Below are positions 14,125-22,484 of a stretch of 23,473 bases of DNA, one piece after another. The notes below the pieces were generated by a model. It did no database searches. It worked only from the letters and a program-made list of their open reading frames with translations, and was not told the origin of the DNA. The stretch is taken from positions 1-23,473 of the IMG/VR virus record IMGVR_UViG_3300009177_000117; one strand, written 5' to 3'. The first letter of the stretch is position 1. Each line of letters opens with the position of its first letter. Position numbers and translations under genes: made by a program. The stretch is from a virus.

Positions 14125-16566
14125 GTGGCTCTTCGGACGGGGGCCAATCTACAGACATTCCGCGCTTGGGCTCGGAAAACTGCAGGAACGTCAGATCCCA
14201 CGATCAATATGGAGCTGTGGGAGAACGGGGCTTCGCTCGCCACGCTTCTTAGCTCCAGCCCGGTCTCAAGCACTAGCGGCCAGATTCTAACGGGGGTCTG
14301 GGACGCAAGTCTACTCTCGGATCTGACAGGCGCTGGCGTCGAATGCCGCATCGTCAGCACGCCTGGTGTCGGACAGGTCCCCGATCTGCAGACGATCCGT
14401 CCGAACGCGGCCGTCACCAACGTCAGCATGACGGGCGCGTTTACCGCGATCGACGAGGACCCGGCGTCGAGCGCGGGCGATTGGATCACGGCGACCAGCA
14501 ATATCACTACGGTCAGCTGCAACGCTCCGCTGTCTGACCCATCCACGACGCTTGCATCCGGGGCATTGCTTCAAACGGTCAGAGTGCTTGTGCGTCGGAA
14601 TACACTCACGGCTGGCACCGGGCAGCCGACCGTCACAGTGCAGATCCGCGAGGGCGCGACGACCATCCGTGCGACTCCGATCAGCGCGGTCAGCATTGGC
14701 ACGAACGACGTCGGCATTGTCTTGAGCGGCACCTTTACCTGGCAAGCGGGATGGGATGCCGCTGCCATGCAGGTGTTCGTGCAGGGCAACGTCGGCGGCA
14801 GCGGTAACTCAAGGCGCACGATCGACCTCGGCGCGGTCGCAGTCGACGCGGTTTTGAGCACGACCCACAGCGCTAATACCAACACGGTTGAAATTGGTGC
14901 GATCGAATGGGACGTCGAGCTCGAACTAGTACCGCAGTCAGTCACGTTAGCGACTAACGCCACTTGGGCCTGGGACGATACAACCCTCTGGGACGACGCC
15001 ACGCTTTGGGACGACGCGACCACGGCTGTCGCGACCGGCCTGGCGCCAAGATTTGCCGCCAATGCTGACCTGGCGCCGGCGTTGGCGGCAGCCTCCGCGA
15101 CCGGTGTGGCGCCGACTGTCACGGCCAGCGTCTCGATTGCATCGGGAGTCGGCACCGCTGCCGCAAATGGCATAGCCCCGACCGTCTCTGCTGGACTCCA
15201 GACGTTCGCCACGAGCACGGGCGCGGCAGCTGCCGTTGGTGTCGCGTCGACTTTGGCAGCGTCCAGCGCGTCGGCGCCCAGCGTCGTGACGAGTTTTGCG
15301 ACAGGCGTCGCAGCAACGCTTTCGACGTCTTCCGGGTTGGCATCGCTCGCGGGCGCGGCAGCAGCGACTGGCGTAGCGCCGACGGCCAGCGGCAACTGGG
15401 TCGGCCTCCCGGCCGTCGGGCCAGCTGCGGCGGCAGGCGCAGGGCCGACTGTGGCGGCATCGTTGGTCGCAGCTACAGCTGCGGGGCTGGCGAATGCTGA
15501 TGGGATCAGGCCTGATATTATCGTCAGCGGCGCCGCTCAACTTGACACCAATACTGGTGCGGCTGCGGCTGACGGCGCGATACCAACGCTGTCCATCGGC
15601 TCCTCGCTGAGTACGAGCGCGGGCCTGGCAGCAGCGTCTGGCGCGGCACCGATCGTCAGTGCCGGCGCGCTTGTCGCGACCACGACCGGAAACGTTCCAG
15701 CAACTGGCGCAGCTCCAATCGTCTCTGGTGCCGTCGTCGCGCAAACGGCGGTTGGCACGGCTGATGGTGTCGGCGCGGCGCCCACGTTGGCGGCGTCAAG
15801 CGCCGCGGCGACGAATGCGGGCAGCGCGAGCGGCACTGGTCCGAGCCTTTCGCTCAGTGCAGGCAGTCTCGCAGCGGCAGATGTTGGCACGGCGGCGGCC
15901 GTTGGCTCCCTTACAAATGTGGCGACCAGCGCGCTCATGGGCGTTGCGACTGGGACAGCCGTCGCCAACGGCATCGCTCCAGACTTGGCGATCGCGGGCA
16001 ACAGGTCGGTCTCGCCAATCACTGGCGACGCGACTGCTGCCGGGATCGCGTCCGTCATAAATCTGGGAGCCATCGTCGACACCGCCAATCCCGTAACCGC
16101 GACCGCAAGCGGCGTCGCTCCAAGCTGGGCCCAAAACACGACTGTGCTTCCAGGTGTGGGCGCTGCCGTCGCAAACGGCGTCGCTCCAGCCATATTCGGG
16201 GCGCAACATGTCGCCGTCGCGCCCCTGGCCGGCGCGGCAACGGCGGGCGGTCTGGCGCCCAGCTTCGCAAACATCGTCAGCATCGCGACGAGCACAGGCG
16301 AAGCGGCGGCCGCAGGCCTTGCCCTCAATGTCAGAGGCTCTGCGCTCTGCCTGCCGCACGTCGGCACTGCGGCAGCCGTCGGCATCGCTCCTCATTTCTC
16401 GACCGGGATTGAGCAGGCGTTGACGCCAGCGACGGGCACGGCGATCGCCGACGGCCCCGCTCCAATCTGGCGCGTTGCCGGCTTCTCTGCCACTATCGTT
16501 GATCGAGGCGCGAGATCGCGCTTTACGGATCGGTCGGCATTCGCTCCAAAGGACAAGGCCGCATGA
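14125..16566 (+). CDS. Adhesin with duplicated beta-sandwich and 22-residue repeats (813 aa)
   Basis: The frame begins at GTG 14125; a TGA at 14119-14121 excludes any earlier start. Residues 1-95 and about 105-245 are two diverged copies of one beta domain (GANLQTFRAWARK against GALLQTVRVLVRR). The first copy lacks its N-terminal strands. A short WDD-rich repeat (LWDDAT, about 283-300) precedes roughly 21 degenerate copies of a 22-residue repeat with core AxGxAPT, to about residue 785. The end carries ATIVDRGARSRFTDR, nearly the same as the end of the 738-residue repeat protein at 20268. No signal peptide or sortase motif is present, so it is more likely a virion fibre than a bacterial surface protein. 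It overlaps the spike gene by ATGA. Confidence 0.7.
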   Translation: MALRTGANLQTFRAWARKTAGTSDPTINMELWENGASLATLLSSSPVSSTSGQILTGVWDASLLSDLTGAGVECRIVSTPGVGQVPDLQTIRPNAAVTNVSMTGAFTAIDEDPASSAGDWITATSNITTVSCNAPLSDPSTTLASGALLQTVRVLVRRNTLTAGTGQPTVTVQIREGATTIRATPISAVSIGTNDVGIVLSGTFTWQAGWDAAAMQVFVQGNVGGSGNSRRTIDLGAVAVDAVLSTTHSANTNTVEIGAIEWDVELELVPQSVTLATNATWAWDDTTLWDDATLWDDATTAVATGLAPRFAANADLAPALAAASATGVAPTVTASVSIASGVGTAAANGIAPTVSAGLQTFATSTGAAAAVGVASTLAASSASAPSVVTSFATGVAATLSTSSGLASLAGAAAATGVAPTASGNWVGLPAVGPAAAAGAGPTVAASLVAATAAGLANADGIRPDIIVSGAAQLDTNTGAAAADGAIPTLSIGSSLSTSAGLAAASGAAPIVSAGALVATTTGNVPATGAAPIVSGAVVAQTAVGTADGVGAAPTLAASSAAATNAGSASGTGPSLSLSAGSLAAADVGTAAAVGSLTNVATSALMGVATGTAVANGIAPDLAIAGNRSVSPITGDATAAGIASVINLGAIVDTANPVTATASGVAPSWAQNTTVLPGVGAAVANGVAPAIFGAQHVAVAPLAGAATAGGLAPSFANIVSIATSTGEAAAAGLALNVRGSALCLPHVGTAAAVGIAPHFSTGIEQALTPATGTAIADGPAPIWRVAGFSATIVDRGARSRFTDRSAFAPKDKAA
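15020..16490 (+). repeat. Degenerate 22-residue (about 66-bp) in-frame repeats, about 21 copies
   Basis: The repeating core is [TA]AxAxG[VI]AP[TS] followed by about ten small residues and a glycine. Period is 22 residues, with occasional 23-24. The copies are more diverged than those at 20355-22345, which suggests an older array. The period is a multiple of three and the frame stays open, so this is a protein repeat and not a CRISPR or other non-coding array. Confidence 0.8.
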
Positions 16567-17822
16567 GCTTGATTGACGCCACTTTCCCGGCAACTGGAGC
16601 CGCTGTCAGCAAAGCCGGCGAGCGGGCCAACTGGGCCGCGGCCAAGAGCGAGATCGAGCTGTTTCAGGCCATCGAGGTCAACGTGAAAGCATACGGCGCC
16701 GTCGGCAATAATTCCACGGATGATGGGGCCGCGATCAACGCGGCCATCGCCGCCGCCAACGCGCTCACAGCCGCCGGCTTCGTCACCTTGCGTTTCCCGG
16801 TCGCCAATGGGTACCGGATCAACGCGGCTATGACGGCCCTGGTCCCGAACATCAGCGTGATCATGGACGCCCCAGTCGTCTACAACGCCGCGCCCATAGC
16901 TGTTTTTGTCAAGACCACCGGCGACACCGAGACCCTCAACCACACTGGCGGGAACAATCTGGTGCTATGGTTCCGCACGTCTGGATCGGCGAACTACAAC
17001 ACCCAGACGTTCGGAGGCGTGCGCTGCTATAACTTGATCAACTCCTACGTCCGATTGAAGCAGTTCATTGGCTTCAACATCGGGTTCCAAATGAATGCCG
17101 CGACCGGTCAGTATTGCACCGGCAATCACGTCACCGTCGGCAAGATGGACGCGCAATACGCGGTCGACTTGGTTGCAGACGGCTCGAACGCGTGGATCAT
17201 CCAGAACAGCTTCTACGGGCACGGCCAGATCGGCCACGGCGCGCCGACCACGCTCGACCGCGCGGGCGTCCGCATGCAGTCGATCAATGGCGCGCTCCCC
17301 ATGCACGACAATAAGTTCTACGCGCTGGACGTCGAGTTGAACACGAGCGGTACCAACCGCGCGGATGTCTTCCGCACGATCGGCCAGTGTCGCTTTATCG
17401 CGCGCGACCTGTACTTAGAGACCGACAACAAATTCCTGTATTCAGACGGCGGCGGCTATTGCGTCGCCACGTGCATCGCCGGGGCGGGCGCCACGGACAT
17501 GTTGATCGACGAGCCTACCTACAGCGGCTCGCTCGTTCAGTACGTCGAACAGTATGCCGGGACGCTAGAGACTTCAGCGACGGGCGCGCGCACGCTGACC
17601 CAGAACCACGTCAACAGCCAGCAGCGAAACTCGTCCGGCACGGCGACCTGGACCGTGAACAAGTTCGTGGGTCTGATCACAGTGGACAACGTCGACGGCG
17701 GGACGATCACGCTGTCTGCCGGCACGGGCGTAACGTTGAGCGCGAGCACGATCGCGGCTGGCGCAGTCGCGCGCCTACTGGGCCGCGTCAACGGGACCAA
17801 GGTGCAGGTGATGGTGCCATGA
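16563..17822 (+). CDS. Pectate-lyase-fold tail spike (419 aa)
   Basis: VNVKAYGAVGNNSTDDGAA with INAAIAAANA (about 39-67) is the Pectate_lyase_3 N-terminal signature found in many phage tailspikes. A beta-helix follows, with turns such as NHVTVGKMDAQYAVDL and NKFYALDVELN. A C-terminal beta region ends TITLSAGTGVTLSASTIAAG and VNGTKVQVMVP, typical of trimerising or capping ends. Residues 1-35 (FPATGAAVSKAGERANWAAA) probably form the virion-attachment piece. Spikes of this fold bind and often cleave surface polysaccharides; catalytic residues cannot be chosen from sequence alone. Start and stop overlap the neighbours by ATGA on both sides. Confidence 0.8.
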   Translation: MSLIDATFPATGAAVSKAGERANWAAAKSEIELFQAIEVNVKAYGAVGNNSTDDGAAINAAIAAANALTAAGFVTLRFPVANGYRINAAMTALVPNISVIMDAPVVYNAAPIAVFVKTTGDTETLNHTGGNNLVLWFRTSGSANYNTQTFGGVRCYNLINSYVRLKQFIGFNIGFQMNAATGQYCTGNHVTVGKMDAQYAVDLVADGSNAWIIQNSFYGHGQIGHGAPTTLDRAGVRMQSINGALPMHDNKFYALDVELNTSGTNRADVFRTIGQCRFIARDLYLETDNKFLYSDGGGYCVATCIAGAGATDMLIDEPTYSGSLVQYVEQYAGTLETSATGARTLTQNHVNSQQRNSSGTATWTVNKFVGLITVDNVDGGTITLSAGTGVTLSASTIAAGAVARLLGRVNGTKVQVMVP

Positions 17823-18586
17823 CGATCATTCGGTTCGTCGGTTTCGAGACTGGCGACGTCGCGGAGTTTGACGCCAAGAACGCCAACGTCACGAACGTGA
17901 ATAGCCTCAAGACGACTCCCGGTGTCCGCAGCGGGACCTACACCTGCCGCCTCGCTTCGGCGATCACATCGACGGCGTGGGGGCAGATCAACTTCACATC
18001 GCCGGGGGCGACGTGCGGGATCAAGTGCGGCCTCTGGATCGCGGCATTGCCGAGCACCGATCCCCAAGAGATCGTGACCGGTCAGGGCGCGGCCCTGCAG
18101 TTCGCTGTGCGGGTCGGTAGTGACGGCAGGTTACGCGTCTACAAAGGCAACGAGACGACCCTGCAGGCGACTGGCACGAAGGTCCTGGCAATCAACACGC
18201 AGTATCGGATCGACGTGAAGTACGTCAACACCAGCAACACCTCGAAGACGGTCACGGTCAATGTCGATGGTGCTACTGTTGCCGACATCGACACGACATG
18301 GACCGAGACCGCTCAGAATTTGGTCAACGTATACTTCGGCGTCGGCACGAACTACAACACAGCGACTTATGACTTCTACTTTGACGACCTGACGGTCGCT
18401 AATGATTGGGTGCCGTCGATGCTGATCCCGAACGCCATCGCGGCGAGCACGAACCTCACCGGAACCATCTCCACGCTGGTCGAGCCGGTCGACGTGCCGG
18501 CCGCGACATGGCTCACGGCGACCAGTGTTAGCGCCGTCACCGACCTCCGCGTCAGTTTTCCGACGCCAGCGTTCAATCTGCTATGA
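17819..18586 (+). CDS. ConA/LamG-like lectin protein with truncated C-terminal domain (255 aa)
   Basis: ATG 17819 overlaps the spike stop (ATGA). The frame is open further left, but only as a shadow of the spike gene. Residues 1-200 read as a jelly-roll lectin-like domain: IIRFVGFETGDVAEFDAKN, GRLRVYKGNETTLQ, YRIDVKYVN and TYDFYFDDLTV. The gene at 18669 is its paralogue over this whole part. Residues about 203-255 (PNAIAASTNLTGT, WLTATSVSAVTDL) match the region around residues 93-145 of the 813-residue protein, but the gene stops where that domain should continue. It probably binds surface glycan as a virion appendage. No catalytic motif is evident. Confidence 0.7.
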   Translation: MTIIRFVGFETGDVAEFDAKNANVTNVNSLKTTPGVRSGTYTCRLASAITSTAWGQINFTSPGATCGIKCGLWIAALPSTDPQEIVTGQGAALQFAVRVGSDGRLRVYKGNETTLQATGTKVLAINTQYRIDVKYVNTSNTSKTVTVNVDGATVADIDTTWTETAQNLVNVYFGVGTNYNTATYDFYFDDLTVANDWVPSMLIPNAIAASTNLTGTISTLVEPVDVPAATWLTATSVSAVTDLRVSFPTPAFNLL

Positions 18587-18666
18587 GCTTAACTGGCGGC
18601 GCAAACCTCCTGTCGCAACAGCTCGCTGTGACCGAATCCGTGATTCGAGTTCGCACTAGAAGCTGA
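18583..18666 (+). other. 27-codon frame holding a remnant of a beta-sandwich domain
   Basis: An ATGA overlap starts a 27-residue frame (MSLTGGANLLSQQLAVTES...) that ends 2 nt before the next gene. It contains LTGGANL, which resembles the TGANLQTFR and SGALLQTVR segments of the 813-residue protein. It lies exactly where the truncated C-terminal domain of the preceding gene would continue. It may be a frameshifted remnant or a tiny coupled gene. Confidence 0.4.
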
Positions 18667-18668
18667 CG

Positions 18669-19787
18669 ATGACGCTCTTAAATTTCTCTGGTGTGGAAAG
18701 TGGCAACATTGGCGAGTTCGACTCGAAGAACGCCAACGTCAACACGGCCAACGCCATCAGCACGTCGCATCCGCGAAACGGTACGTATTGCTTGAATCTA
18801 AACTCCACCATCACCGCGGCTTGCTGGGTTTTGTTGTCTTGCACCGCGGGCTCTCCCAGGGCTGTCCGGTTCGGGTTTTACGTGGCCACGCTTCCGACTG
18901 GTGGCAACGAGGAGATCTGCGGATGGGATAGTGCCACGCAACAGGAAGGTGACCTGCAAATAGGCACCGACGGCATATTGCGTTTATATGCCCGCGACGG
19001 CACCACTGTGCGGGCCACGGGTACGGCAGTCCTAGTTACGGGTAGATGGTATTGCATCGAAATCATGGTCACAAATACTGCGAATACATCAAAGACAGTC
19101 CAAGTTCGGGTCAACGGAGCGACTGACATAGCAGACACTTTGACGACGGAGACCACGGCTAACGTCATTGATTTCTTCTTCGGCGTGGGTACCATCAAAC
19201 ACGCGTCGACTTATGATTATTATTATGATGACATGGCCGTCGGGGATGACTGGATAGGTGACGGAAAATGTGCCGTGGTTACAGGTAAGACAGGCGCACC
19301 TACCTATGACAACTGGACTAAATCCAGCGGAACTACAGCATTCAACTTGTGGTCTGAGATACCGTTCAATGTCACCAACCAGTGCATCAGCCCATCTGGC
19401 ACATCTAATGCCCAAACTGAGTTATTGGCAGCCACGAGTACTATAGTCGGGTCGAACTCGATAGTGAACGCGGTCAAGGTTGGCATGGTGGCGAAACTCA
19501 GCGCGGGGACAGCGAGGACGTACGCGATCCGCTTCAGATACAGCGCCGCTGATCACGACACCACGAGGGTCGTGACGACTTCCGATGCATATTGGCAGAC
19601 AGCCGTGGTCACGGGATTGAGTCTGGCTACGTTGGACGCGGCGGAGATCGGCGGCGTCCGCAGTGGCACGACGTCCGGAGCGCAGTTTCAAATCGAAGAT
19701 ATCTGGATGTTCGTAGACTACATCCCGCATTATGCTGATCCAGCGGCTAGCAAGCGCAAGAGCTTCCAGCACATGCTTGTGAGGTGA
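18669..19787 (+). CDS. Lectin-like paralogue with extra C-terminal beta domain (372 aa)
   Basis: Residues 1-200 are paralogous to the preceding 255-residue protein: LLNFSGVESGNIGEFDSKN, GILRLYARDGTTVRATGTA, WYCIEIMVTNTANTSKTVQ, and TYDYYYDDMAVGDDW in place of TYDFYFDDLTVANDW. Residues about 205-360 form a second beta-rich domain (WSEIPFNVTNQCI, VNAVKVGMVAKLSAG, AQFQIEDIWMFVDYIPHY) ending KRKSFQHMLVR, a layout seen in phage appendage proteins. The DNA up to about 19480 looks less GC-rich than its paralogue, which suggests a separate origin of this copy rather than a recent in-place duplication. Probably another glycan-binding virion protein. Confidence 0.7.
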   Translation: MTLLNFSGVESGNIGEFDSKNANVNTANAISTSHPRNGTYCLNLNSTITAACWVLLSCTAGSPRAVRFGFYVATLPTGGNEEICGWDSATQQEGDLQIGTDGILRLYARDGTTVRATGTAVLVTGRWYCIEIMVTNTANTSKTVQVRVNGATDIADTLTTETTANVIDFFFGVGTIKHASTYDYYYDDMAVGDDWIGDGKCAVVTGKTGAPTYDNWTKSSGTTAFNLWSEIPFNVTNQCISPSGTSNAQTELLAATSTIVGSNSIVNAVKVGMVAKLSAGTARTYAIRFRYSAADHDTTRVVTTSDAYWQTAVVTGLSLATLDAAEIGGVRSGTTSGAQFQIEDIWMFVDYIPHYADPAASKRKSFQHMLVR

Positions 19788-19793
19788 GTCAAA

Positions 19794-20261
19794 ATGGCCA
19801 GGATGTACAGCATAGCTTTCGACAACATCGCCGTCAGCGCGGCTCAGGATCTGTTTGAAATAGCCCCAGCGGCGACCGCCGGGGTGATCATCCACGGCTT
19901 GGTGATGGGACAATCGACGGACTATGGCGATGCAGCTGCTGAGGGACTGCGGGTGCTCATCATTCGCGGCTACACAGTCAGCGGTTCGGTCGGCTCTTCG
20001 GTGACGCCGACACCCCTGATTCCAGGCGGCGCGGCTGCCAGCAGCGCTTGCGAGCGCAACAACACCACCGTGGCCAACACCGGATCGCCGGTCACGGTTC
20101 ACGCGGATTGTTGGAACATTCAAGCGGGCTATCAGATGTGGTGGACGCCCGAGACCAGGATCTACGTCGCCCCGAGCAGCCGCGTCGTGGTCAACCTGCC
20201 TGCAGCGCCGGCCGACGCCATCACCATGTCGGCCACGCTCTACTTTGAAGAGACGGCATAA
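19794..20261 (+). CDS. Conserved phage protein of virion gene clusters (155 aa)
   Basis: GAGGTGAG lies before ATG 19794, and the previous stop is 6 nt upstream. The sequence MYSIAFDNIAVSAAQDLFEI followed by VIIHGLVMGQSTDYGDAAAE, LRVLIIRGYTVSGS, NIQAGYQMWWTPETRIYV and MSATLYFEE follows a pattern I recall from small beta proteins in many phage and prophage structural regions. Their function is not known to me. It probably forms a compact beta-sandwich and may be a decoration or fibre-base protein. It is followed after 6 nt by the large repeat protein. Confidence 0.7.
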   Translation: MARMYSIAFDNIAVSAAQDLFEIAPAATAGVIIHGLVMGQSTDYGDAAAEGLRVLIIRGYTVSGSVGSSVTPTPLIPGGAAASSACERNNTTVANTGSPVTVHADCWNIQAGYQMWWTPETRIYVAPSSRVVVNLPAAPADAITMSATLYFEETA

Positions 20262-20267
20262 CCTCTG

Positions 20268-22484
20268 ATGTTCGTCTTCCGCCAATATACCAGAACGAGA
20301 CGACGTCTCGCCTTCGTGGGCGGCGGAGTATCGCCTGACGTCGTTCTTACACCTGGCGTTGGTGATGCAGCAGCCACTGGCGTGGCGCCCACGCTCGCCG
20401 CCTCGTCGCTCATGGCGACTGCCGTCACGGACAACGCGGCGACCGGCGTTGCACCAACGTTTGCAGCCCATGCTTCACGCGCACCAGCTTTGGGGGATGC
20501 TGCTGCCACTGGCGTTGCGCCAACGTTGGCCGCAAGTTCGACAGCGGCGACTTCGGTCGGCAACGCCTCGGCCACGGGCGTCGCCCCGACCCTGGCTGCG
20601 TCCAGCCTGGCGGCCACCAGCGTTGGGACCGCGGCAGCCACTGGCGTCGTTCCGACCGTAGCCGCATCGAGCCTGGCAGCCACCAGCGTCGGCACGGCAT
20701 CGGCAACGGGCGTCGCCCCGACGTTCGCGGCCGGCCTCAGTCGCGCGCCTTCCGTAGGAGACGCTGCTGCCGCTGGTGTCGCGCCTACGGTGGCGGCGGC
20801 AATCCTGGCGGCAACCAGCGTCGGATCTGCATCGGCCACGGGCGTTGCCCCGACTCTGGCTGCTGGTTCGACGGCCGCGTCCTCGGTCGGCACGGCAGCC
20901 GCAGATGGCGTCGCGCCCACAGTCTCGGTCACCACAGTCATATCAATCACTGCCGCGACTGACGTCGGCACTGCTGCGGCTGCCGGCGTCGCGCCGACTG
21001 TCTCCATCACGGCGGACATCAGTCGCACGCCTGCGGTGGGCACGGCAGCCGCGGATGGCGTCGCGCCGACGCTTGCCGCCGCCAGCCTCGTTGCAAGCGA
21101 CACCGGTACTGCCGCCGCGACTGGTGTTGCGCCGACGGTAGCGCTGAGCGCATTGCGCGCGCCAGCGGTAGGTGATGCGGCCGCGACTGGCGTCGCTCCG
21201 ACCGTGACCGGCAGCGCCAACGCGACGGTCGCGACCGACACCGGGACCGCTGCCGCCACGGGCGTGGCTCCGACCCTCGCCGCGTCCATACTCGCCGCGA
21301 CCAGCGTCGGGACAGCAGCGGCAAACGGCGTCGCTCCGACGGTGGCCGCATCCTCCACGGTTGCGACCAGCGCGGGCACAGCCTCGGCGACCGGCGCCGC
21401 CCCGACCATCGCGACATCGTCGACCGCGGCCACGAGCGCCGGATCGGCGTCTGCCGTTGGCGTGGCCCCGACCATCACAGCATCTATCACGGCCGCCACG
21501 AGCGTCGGCAGCGCGGATGCCGACGGCCTCGCTCCAGGAGTTGCGGCTGCCGGCTCGGTCTCAGTATCGCCCGACACGGGCACGGCGGCTGCGGACGGCG
21601 TTGCGCCGACCTTGTCCATCGGTTCCAGCTTGGCGACGTCCGTCGGCTCGGCGACGGCTGGTGGCGTGGCGCCGACCTTCGCAGCCTCCGTCAGCCGCGC
21701 GCCTTCCGTCGGGACTGCGGCCGCCGACGGGGTCGCTCCCACGCTGTCTGCAGGCTCTCTGGCGGCTACGGCTGCGGGATCGGCGGCGGCGACTGGCGTT
21801 GCCCCTACCGTATCTGTCACCAGCAACATCGACGCGCAGCCGAGCACGGGCACGGCTGCCGCCACCGGCGTCGCCCCGACGATCGCGGTCGGCTCCAATC
21901 GGACGCTTACGGTAGGCACGGCTGCGGCCGCAGGTGTCGCGCCGACTTTCGCGGCGCATGTTCCCGCGTTGCCTGCAGCTGGCTCCGCGTCTGCTGTTGG
22001 TGTCGCGCCCACGGTCAGTGCATCGGCCAGCCTAGCGACGAGCACTGGAACTGCCTCTGCGATTGGCGTCGCGCCCACGGTCCAGGCTGGTCAAGACGTT
22101 CACGCGCTGCCGACCGTCGGCACCGCTGCCGCCACCGGCGTCGCCCCCACAGTCGCCGCGGGCGCGACTTATCAAACCGCGTCTGGATCAGCGTCCGCTG
22201 ACGGCGTCGCGTTGACGATTGAAGCTGGCAGCGACGTTGCCACAAATCCAGGTGACGCGACGGCTGGCGGCGTGGCCCCGTTCTGGGCCGCCGGGACGAT
22301 CGCGATCCTCTACCCAGAGACAGGTGACGCGACCGCGGACGGACTTGTCGTGGTCTTCCGCCAACGCGATATTTCTGCCACTTTGAGCGACCGAGGTCCG
22401 CGTGGTCAGTTCAACGATCGAGCCGCGAGGGCTGGCTTCGGTGACAGAGGCCCCAGAGGCAGCATCAAGGATCAAGCGGCATGA
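20268..22484 (+). CDS. Long 22-residue-repeat fibre-like protein (738 aa)
   Basis: A short basic and aromatic N-terminus (FVFRQYTRTRRRLAFVGGG) is followed from about residue 30 by about 30 tandem copies of a 22-residue repeat. The consensus is xA[AS]AxGVAPT[VLF]AA plus about ten Ser/Thr/Ala residues ending VG. There are no Cys, few charges and no aromatic residues through most of the array. The last 37 residues hold two DRGPRG motifs (ATLSDRGPRGQFNDR, then FGDRGPRGSIKDQ). With one coil per repeat at about 4.8 angstrom rise, the array would be roughly 14 nm long. The same repeat and tail occur in the 813-residue protein. A virion shaft or fibre is the best guess, though a low-complexity surface-coating protein is possible. 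It overlaps the next small frame by ATGA. Confidence 0.7.
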   Translation: MFVFRQYTRTRRRLAFVGGGVSPDVVLTPGVGDAAATGVAPTLAASSLMATAVTDNAATGVAPTFAAHASRAPALGDAAATGVAPTLAASSTAATSVGNASATGVAPTLAASSLAATSVGTAAATGVVPTVAASSLAATSVGTASATGVAPTFAAGLSRAPSVGDAAAAGVAPTVAAAILAATSVGSASATGVAPTLAAGSTAASSVGTAAADGVAPTVSVTTVISITAATDVGTAAAAGVAPTVSITADISRTPAVGTAAADGVAPTLAAASLVASDTGTAAATGVAPTVALSALRAPAVGDAAATGVAPTVTGSANATVATDTGTAAATGVAPTLAASILAATSVGTAAANGVAPTVAASSTVATSAGTASATGAAPTIATSSTAATSAGSASAVGVAPTITASITAATSVGSADADGLAPGVAAAGSVSVSPDTGTAAADGVAPTLSIGSSLATSVGSATAGGVAPTFAASVSRAPSVGTAAADGVAPTLSAGSLAATAAGSAAATGVAPTVSVTSNIDAQPSTGTAAATGVAPTIAVGSNRTLTVGTAAAAGVAPTFAAHVPALPAAGSASAVGVAPTVSASASLATSTGTASAIGVAPTVQAGQDVHALPTVGTAAATGVAPTVAAGATYQTASGSASADGVALTIEAGSDVATNPGDATAGGVAPFWAAGTIAILYPETGDATADGLVVVFRQRDISATLSDRGPRGQFNDRAARAGFGDRGPRGSIKDQAA
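20355..22345 (+). repeat. Tandem 66-bp in-frame repeat array, about 30 copies
   Basis: The unit encodes 22 residues, with a few units of 24-26. Neighbouring copies around 20540-20740 are nearly identical (for example repeated GCCACCAGCGT), while distant ones diverge in third positions. That pattern is expected if unequal crossing-over continues to change the copy number. Confidence 0.85.

Noticed and set aside
17387-17818. N-terminal extension of the lectin gene into the spike gene
   Set aside because: It translates as an Arg/His-rich shadow, and the ATGA at 17819 gives a natural lectin start.
15020-22345. CRISPR or non-coding tandem repeat arrays
   Set aside because: Both arrays have a period divisible by three, keep an open frame with conserved protein consensus and show no constant direct repeat with unique spacers.
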